NCBI GenBank assembly: GCA_947443645.1
Contig: CANEXF010000004.1
Span: 82,642 to 146,641 of the forward strand
Reading direction: 5' to 3'
Length of the DNA stretch: 64,000 nt
Source: Comamonadaceae bacterium
GTDB lineage: Bacteria; Pseudomonadota; Gammaproteobacteria; Burkholderiales; Burkholderiaceae_C
Shown: piece by piece, positions 60,243-64,000 of the stretch
Layout: each line of letters begins with the position of its first letter
Position numbering within the stretch: the stretch's first letter is position 1
Position numbers and translations under genes: made by a program
The notes under the pieces: model-generated
Told to the model about the DNA's origin: nothing
The model's input: the letters and a program-made list of their open reading frames with translations, nothing else
Database searches by the model: none

Positions 60243-61286
60243 TCAAAGCTTGAAAATCATCTCGGCATTGGTCTGGAAAAACATCTTTTTGTGCTCGTCG
60301 CTCAGAGGCAGATTGTCCATCGCGGTGACTTCTTCCGCGACATACTGATAAGGATAGTCCATGGCGTACATCACGCGGTCGTGCCCCATGAGTTTTTGCA
60401 CATACGTGATGGGCGGCTCCCAGGCCATGCCGCTGTTGGTGTAGTAGAAATTTTCTCGCAGATAGTCGCTTGGTTTTCTCTTCAGAGCTTTCACACCGTC
60501 GCTGCGGTTGGAGCGAACAATGCCTGCGTGCATGAAGTCGATACGGTACAGCCAGTAGGGCAGGCCCTCGCCCAGATGGCCCAGCACAATCTTGAGCTTG
60601 GGGAATCGGTCAAACACCCCGCTCAAGATCAGGCGCAGCGCGTGCAGGCCAGTCTCTGCGGCAAAACCGTAAATGGCGGCATCCAGGCAGCGTGACAAAA
60701 AGGGCTCTATCATTTGCGGCGAAGGCGTGTTCGGGTGAATGTAGATGGGCACATCCAGCGCTTCGGCCGCCGCAAAAATATCCCAGAACTTCTCGTCGTC
60801 GAGGTATTCGCCCTGGGTGTGCGAATTAATGACGGCGCCTTTGAGCCCAAGCTGCTGCACGGCGCGCTCCAATTCCCTGGCGGCTGCTTGCGGCGCTTGT
60901 GGTGCGACAGCGGCCAGACCTGCAAAGCGTGTGGGGTGCTTGGCGATGGTGGCGGCCAGCTGGTCGTTGGTTGAGATGGCCAGCGCAGTTGCGGTGGGCG
61001 CGTCAAACACCTGAACGCCAGGTGAGGTGAGCAGCAGCAGCTGCATGTCAATACCAGCCGCATCCATGTCGGCCAGACGACGCTCTCCCATATCCTGAAT
61101 CCGGTTGAACAAGTCGAGCGCACGCGGCGCCTGACTCTGGCCAAAAAACCCCCACAGGCTGTAAAACCCGGGATCGTTGATCGATTTGGTTTCCAGAATC
61201 TTGACGTACATCTTCATCATTTCCGGTGTGGCCCAGCCTTCTTCGGTGGCGATGCGTTTATAGGCGCGTGGTGCGGTGATGGTCAA
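60243..61286 (-). CDS. Amidohydrolase-2 family protein (ACMSD/resorcylate decarboxylase-like)
   Basis: The start is probably TTG 61286, since aggag lies about 8 bases upstream and no ATG fits; the frame remains open to 61340. The 347-residue TIM-barrel protein has RIATEEGWATPEMM at the N-terminus, VINSHTQGEYLDDEKFW, DVPIYIHPNTP, KIVLGHLGEGLPYWLYRID and the final-strand aspartate in VMYAMDYPYQ. In related decarboxylases the first motif reads ExH, but here it is EEGW, so one metal ligand seems missing. It may hydrolyse or decarboxylate a carboxylated substrate. It is divergent from a LysR gene and followed by a Bug gene. Confidence 0.82.
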   Translation of the reverse strand: MTITAPRAYKRIATEEGWATPEMMKMYVKILETKSINDPGFYSLWGFFGQSQAPRALDLFNRIQDMGERRLADMDAAGIDMQLLLLTSPGVQVFDAPTATALAISTNDQLAATIAKHPTRFAGLAAVAPQAPQAAARELERAVQQLGLKGAVINSHTQGEYLDDEKFWDIFAAAEALDVPIYIHPNTPSPQMIEPFLSRCLDAAIYGFAAETGLHALRLILSGVFDRFPKLKIVLGHLGEGLPYWLYRIDFMHAGIVRSNRSDGVKALKRKPSDYLRENFYYTNSGMAWEPPITYVQKLMGHDRVMYAMDYPYQYVAEEVTAMDNLPLSDEHKKMFFQTNAEMIFKL

Positions 61287-61378
61287 AATTATGTCTCCTG
61301 GTTTGAATATTTTTGCGGCTGGTTTGCGACCGGACTGCAAGCGGTTTTAGGCCGATGTGGCATTGGAGGCCATCCTGA

Positions 61379-61395
61379 TTCGTTTGTAAAACGAA
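61379..61395. promoter_or_regulatory. Candidate LysR-type operator between divergent genes
   Basis: ttcgttt-gta-aaacgaa is a perfect inverted repeat of 7-base arms with the T-N11-A layout typical of LysR regulators. It lies 30 bases before the LysR gene start and 93 bases before the amidohydrolase start. Confidence 0.6.
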
Positions 61396-61424
61396 AAATT
61401 GTGGAGTATTTATAATTTTTATTC

Positions 61425-62387
61425 ATGAATAAGACTTTCTCACCGACAGTTCGCCAGCTGCGTGCCTTTCTGGCTGTGTACCGATTACGCAAGCTGGGGT
61501 CTGCTGCGCTGCAACTGTTTGTGACCCAATCGGCCATCAGCGTCTTGATACGCCAGCTTGAAGAGGGCTTGCAAGCCCGCCTGTTTGACCGAACCACGCG
61601 TTCCCTGCAGCCTACCCAGGCCGCCCACGATGCGGTAGTCGTCGCGGAGCGCATCCTGCGTGATGTGGATTCGCTGGGTAGCGCTTTTGGTGACTTGAGC
61701 GTGTTGCGCCGCGGTCGCGTGTGTTTTGCGATCACGCCGACGCTTGCCGGCATGCTGTTGCCGGACACGATACGTCGCTTCAGCGCCATGCACCCGGAGG
61801 TTCAGGTCGTGGTCGATGACTGCGCGCCGGAGCAGTTTTCGTCACGCGTGCTGGGTGAACATGTGGACTTTGGCATTGGCACGCCTGAGCGCGCCGGCGG
61901 TGAGCTCGAACTGCAGACGCTGATGCGCGACCAGCTTTGCCTGGTGTGTCAGCCTGACCATCCGCTTGCTGGCGTCAAAAATTTGCGTTGGCGCGATCTG
62001 GAGGGCCATCGGGTCATTGCCGGCAGGCCCGGTTACGGCGTGCGTCAACTGGTTGACGTGGCTGCAGCCAACGCCGATATCACGCTGCAGGTGGTCAATG
62101 AAATTTCCTTTCTCTCCACTGGCTTGTGGATGACGGCCAGCGGCATGGGGGCGTCCATCATGCCGTCTGCTTACTCCAGATATTCACAGTATTCGTACTC
62201 ACGCGAACTGGTCACCAAAAAACTGACCTCGCCTGTGGTGTCGCGCGATATCTTTGTCGTCACAAAAAAGGGGCGGTCGCTGTCATCGGTTTGCCAGAGT
62301 TTTTTGGCCGTTCTGGCCTCTGAGCTGCAGGAAAAAAAGCCATCTCCAGCGCTGAAAAGAGGCAAAAAAAAAGACCCTGCTCTTTAG
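61425..62387 (+). CDS. LysR-family transcriptional regulator
   Basis: The 320-residue protein has an N-terminal winged HTH (VRQLRAFLAVYRLRKLGSAALQLFVTQSAISVLIRQLEEGLQARLFDRTTRSLQPTQA) and a LysR effector domain (GRVCFAITPTLAGMLLPDTIRRFSAMHPEVQVVVDDCAPEQF). The tail is basic (KKPSPALKRGKKKD). It is divergent from the amidohydrolase-Bug unit with a dyad in between, so it likely controls that unit in response to its substrate. Confidence 0.9.
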   Translation: MNKTFSPTVRQLRAFLAVYRLRKLGSAALQLFVTQSAISVLIRQLEEGLQARLFDRTTRSLQPTQAAHDAVVVAERILRDVDSLGSAFGDLSVLRRGRVCFAITPTLAGMLLPDTIRRFSAMHPEVQVVVDDCAPEQFSSRVLGEHVDFGIGTPERAGGELELQTLMRDQLCLVCQPDHPLAGVKNLRWRDLEGHRVIAGRPGYGVRQLVDVAAANADITLQVVNEISFLSTGLWMTASGMGASIMPSAYSRYSQYSYSRELVTKKLTSPVVSRDIFVVTKKGRSLSSVCQSFLAVLASELQEKKPSPALKRGKKKDPAL

Positions 62388-62493
62388 TGGGCTGAAGCCA
62401 AGGCGGACCTGCCAGGCTGGCGGCGTATCAATCCCACGCCGTCACTTCGCGAAATTCTGCACTTGGCCTGGCTTTCACGGATTACGCATTGCG

Positions 62494-62979
62494 TCAATTG
62501 TTTGGTGTCAGTCTGCGCTGTATGCTTTGTTCGAGCTCGCTGAGTCGCGTCGCCATGGACCGATCCGACTGCTCGAGCCTTTGCATCAGGGCCTGCTGAG
62601 TCTGTGACAGCCGCTCACTGAGCACCGTAGCTGTTGCGGCCTCACGCGACACAGCAGCAGCTGCTTGGGCCTCAAAGTAATGGCGCAATTCTGTGAATCG
62701 AGAAGCTTCAGCCTTGTAGGCCAGATCACGCTGGGTGTTGAGTTCACGCGCATATTGGCGCGTCTCTATCAGGTTGACACTTTGCATGTAGACGGTTGCT
62801 GCGAGAAAAACAACCATTACCAGAAACAGCAGCACCAGCATCACCAGGCCTAGCGGCACCTGCACGGTTGTCACGCCCAGACTAAGCACACTGAGGCGCA
62901 TGAACTCATCGAAATTGAGTGCCGCAAAAGCGGCGACCAGTACGATGCCAAAAATCAAAAATATTGTTCTTGCGCGCAT
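62494..62979 (-). CDS. LapA-like inner-membrane protein with coiled coil
   Basis: The 161-residue protein has two N-terminal membrane helices (RTIFLIFGIVLVAAFAALNF and LGLVMLVLLFLVMVVFLAATVYM) joined by a short loop, as in the LapA/DUF1049 group, then a long helical cytoplasmic part (TRQYARELNTQRDLAYKAEASRFTELRHYFEAQ...SERLSQTQQALMQRLEQSDRSMATRLSELEQ) with heptad character. In LapA-like proteins this layout serves as a membrane anchor and scaffold; the precise role here is unknown. Confidence 0.7.
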   Translation of the reverse strand: MRARTIFLIFGIVLVAAFAALNFDEFMRLSVLSLGVTTVQVPLGLVMLVLLFLVMVVFLAATVYMQSVNLIETRQYARELNTQRDLAYKAEASRFTELRHYFEAQAAAAVSREAATATVLSERLSQTQQALMQRLEQSDRSMATRLSELEQSIQRRLTPNN

Positions 62980-63096
62980 GGCTGCTTCCTTGAATGATGA
63001 TCCTTGAACTGGCTAAAGTATCGGCCGCACGGGCTTTTTACGCTGTGGGACAATGCCTCCCCTCAACGTCAGTTTGTCCACGACAGCCAGGGCCCT

Positions 63097-64000
63097 ATGC
63101 AAAAAATAATTCACCAGATCGCGCTGGAAATCAAGGTTCAGGACCATCAGGTCAAGACCGCCGTGGAGCTGCTCGATGGCGGCGCAACCGTGCCGTTTAT
63201 TGCCCGCTACCGCAAAGAGGCCACTGGCGGTCTGGACGACATCCAGCTGAGAGAACTCGAATACCGGCTGGGCTATCTGCGCGAGCTTGAAGAGCGGCGG
63301 CTGGCGGTTTTGAAAAGCATTCAGGAACAGGGAAAGCTCACGCCCGAGTTGCGCGCGGCCATTGAGATGGCTGCCACCAAACAGGACTTGGAAGACCTGT
63401 ATCTGCCTTTCAAGCAAAAGCGCCGTACCAAAGGACAGATTGCGCGAGAAGCGGGCATTGAGCCGCTGGCCGACAAATTGTTTGCTGACCCGTTGTTGGT
63501 GCCTGCTGATGAGGCCGCGGCTTATGTCAAGGCAGAAAAAAATGAAACCGGTGACGACTTCACAACAGTGCAGGCGGTGCTAGACGGTGTGCGTGACATT
63601 CTGAGCGAGCGTTGGGCTGAAGACGCGACACTGGTGCAGTCGCTGCGCCAATGGCTCTGGAGTGAAGGCCTGTTTTCATCCAAGCTGGTTGCCGGCAAGG
63701 ACGAGAACCATGCGGACAACGCCAAATTCCGTGACTATTTTGATTACGACGAGCCGATTGGCCGCGTGCCATCACACCGCGCGCTGGCGGTTTTTCGTGG
63801 GCGGGGCCTGGAGATTCTGGACGCCAAGCTGGTGTTGCCCGAGCCGCCCGAGCTGGCGCCGCTGGCAAGCGGCAGGGCTGCGCCAGTCGTGTCGCTGGCA
63901 GAAGGCAAGATCGCCTTGCATCTGGGCTGGAGCCACAAATCCAGGCCTGCCGATGACCTGATTCGCAAATGCGTGGCCTGGGCCTGGCGCGTCAAGCTCA
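63097..64000 (+). CDS. tex: Tex-type RNA-binding transcription accessory protein (partial)
   Basis: The gene starts at ATG 63097 and runs off the right edge after 301 codons. The N-terminus matches Tex: IIHQIALEIKVQDHQVKTAVELLDGGATVPFIARYRKEATGGLDDIQLRELEYRLGYLRELEERR, then KQDLEDLYLPFKQKRRTKGQIAREAGIEPLADKL. Full Tex proteins have about 770 residues with YqgF-like, HhH and C-terminal S1 domains, which lie outside. Tex acts in transcription and RNA metabolism. Confidence 0.94.
   Translation, partial: MQKIIHQIALEIKVQDHQVKTAVELLDGGATVPFIARYRKEATGGLDDIQLRELEYRLGYLRELEERRLAVLKSIQEQGKLTPELRAAIEMAATKQDLEDLYLPFKQKRRTKGQIAREAGIEPLADKLFADPLLVPADEAAAYVKAEKNETGDDFTTVQAVLDGVRDILSERWAEDATLVQSLRQWLWSEGLFSSKLVAGKDENHADNAKFRDYFDYDEPIGRVPSHRALAVFRGRGLEILDAKLVLPEPPELAPLASGRAAPVVSLAEGKIALHLGWSHKSRPADDLIRKCVAWAWRVKL

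Noticed and set aside
1-64000. CRISPR array
   Set aside because: No set of regularly spaced identical repeats of 25-40 bases was found; the repeats seen are dispersed or single pairs.

Overview
The window looks like chromosomal DNA of a betaproteobacterium of the order Burkholderiales, most likely Comamonadaceae (Polaromonas/Rhodoferax-like). This rests on high-GC coding style, an imuA-imuB-dnaE2 cassette with a CTGT-N8-ACAG LexA box, an orphan Bug-type tricarboxylate binding protein, a siroheme reductase with DUF934 partner, and dispersed short GC-rich repeats of a kind I associate with that family. No complete RNA gene and no CRISPR array was found.

Left end (1-5973): an integrative element in a tRNA-Asn gene. 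It carries a tyrosine integrase (cut by the window edge), an AlpA-like HTH protein, a Rep_trans-type replication protein, two unknown cargo proteins (one membrane-bound), a small secreted protein and a DUF2147 protein. Two 59-bp direct repeats (4348 and 5881), both ending in the anticodon-loop segment of tRNA-Asn, suggest two tandem insertions. Only the 3' part of tRNA-Asn remains at 5929-5973. An IS3-type transposase remnant follows at 6040-6262.

6.3-11.7 kb: a small secreted protein, a hybrid histidine kinase with two receiver domains, and a two-gene unit encoding a glycine-rich lipoprotein with a TbpB-like C-terminal domain plus its probable Slam (DUF560) outer-membrane exporter.

12-20.8 kb: a thiamine-precursor region. 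It holds thiD, the CytX-type HMP permease, a decayed second thiD copy abutting the 3' stump of a TPP riboswitch, and a six-gene operon behind a complete TPP riboswitch (20741-20830). The operon encodes a LuxE-like acyl-adenylating enzyme, a LuxC-like acyl reductase, a ThiXYZ-like ABC importer with an NMT1/THI5-type binding protein, and a short-chain dehydrogenase. The order suggests import of a carboxylated thiamine fragment and its stepwise reduction to an alcohol. This is the most interesting system in the window.

21-29 kb: ferredoxin-NADP reductase and 7Fe ferredoxin, then cysN, cysD, cysH (4Fe-4S APS reductase type), DUF934, cysI and a TauE/SafE permease, that is, assimilatory sulfate reduction. 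cysN carries an in-frame dispersed repeat.

29-49 kb: mostly housekeeping and transport: a LivK-like binding protein, mnmC, yggX, a sulfate-binding protein, three small unknowns, rhlE, alkB, a nitrate/sulfonate-type ABC importer, an FMN reductase, azoR with a divergent LysR gene, a 1-Cys peroxiredoxin, an RBBP9-like hydrolase, the sulfate importer sbp-cysT-cysW-cysA, and dsbB.

49-64 kb: the SOS mutagenesis cassette imuA-imuB-dnaE2, a fatty-acid-hydroxylase-family protein, a VIT1/CCC1 transporter, cytochrome b561, serA, a membrane protein, a Bug protein with an amidohydrolase and divergent LysR regulator, a LapA-like membrane protein, and the start of tex, cut by the right edge.
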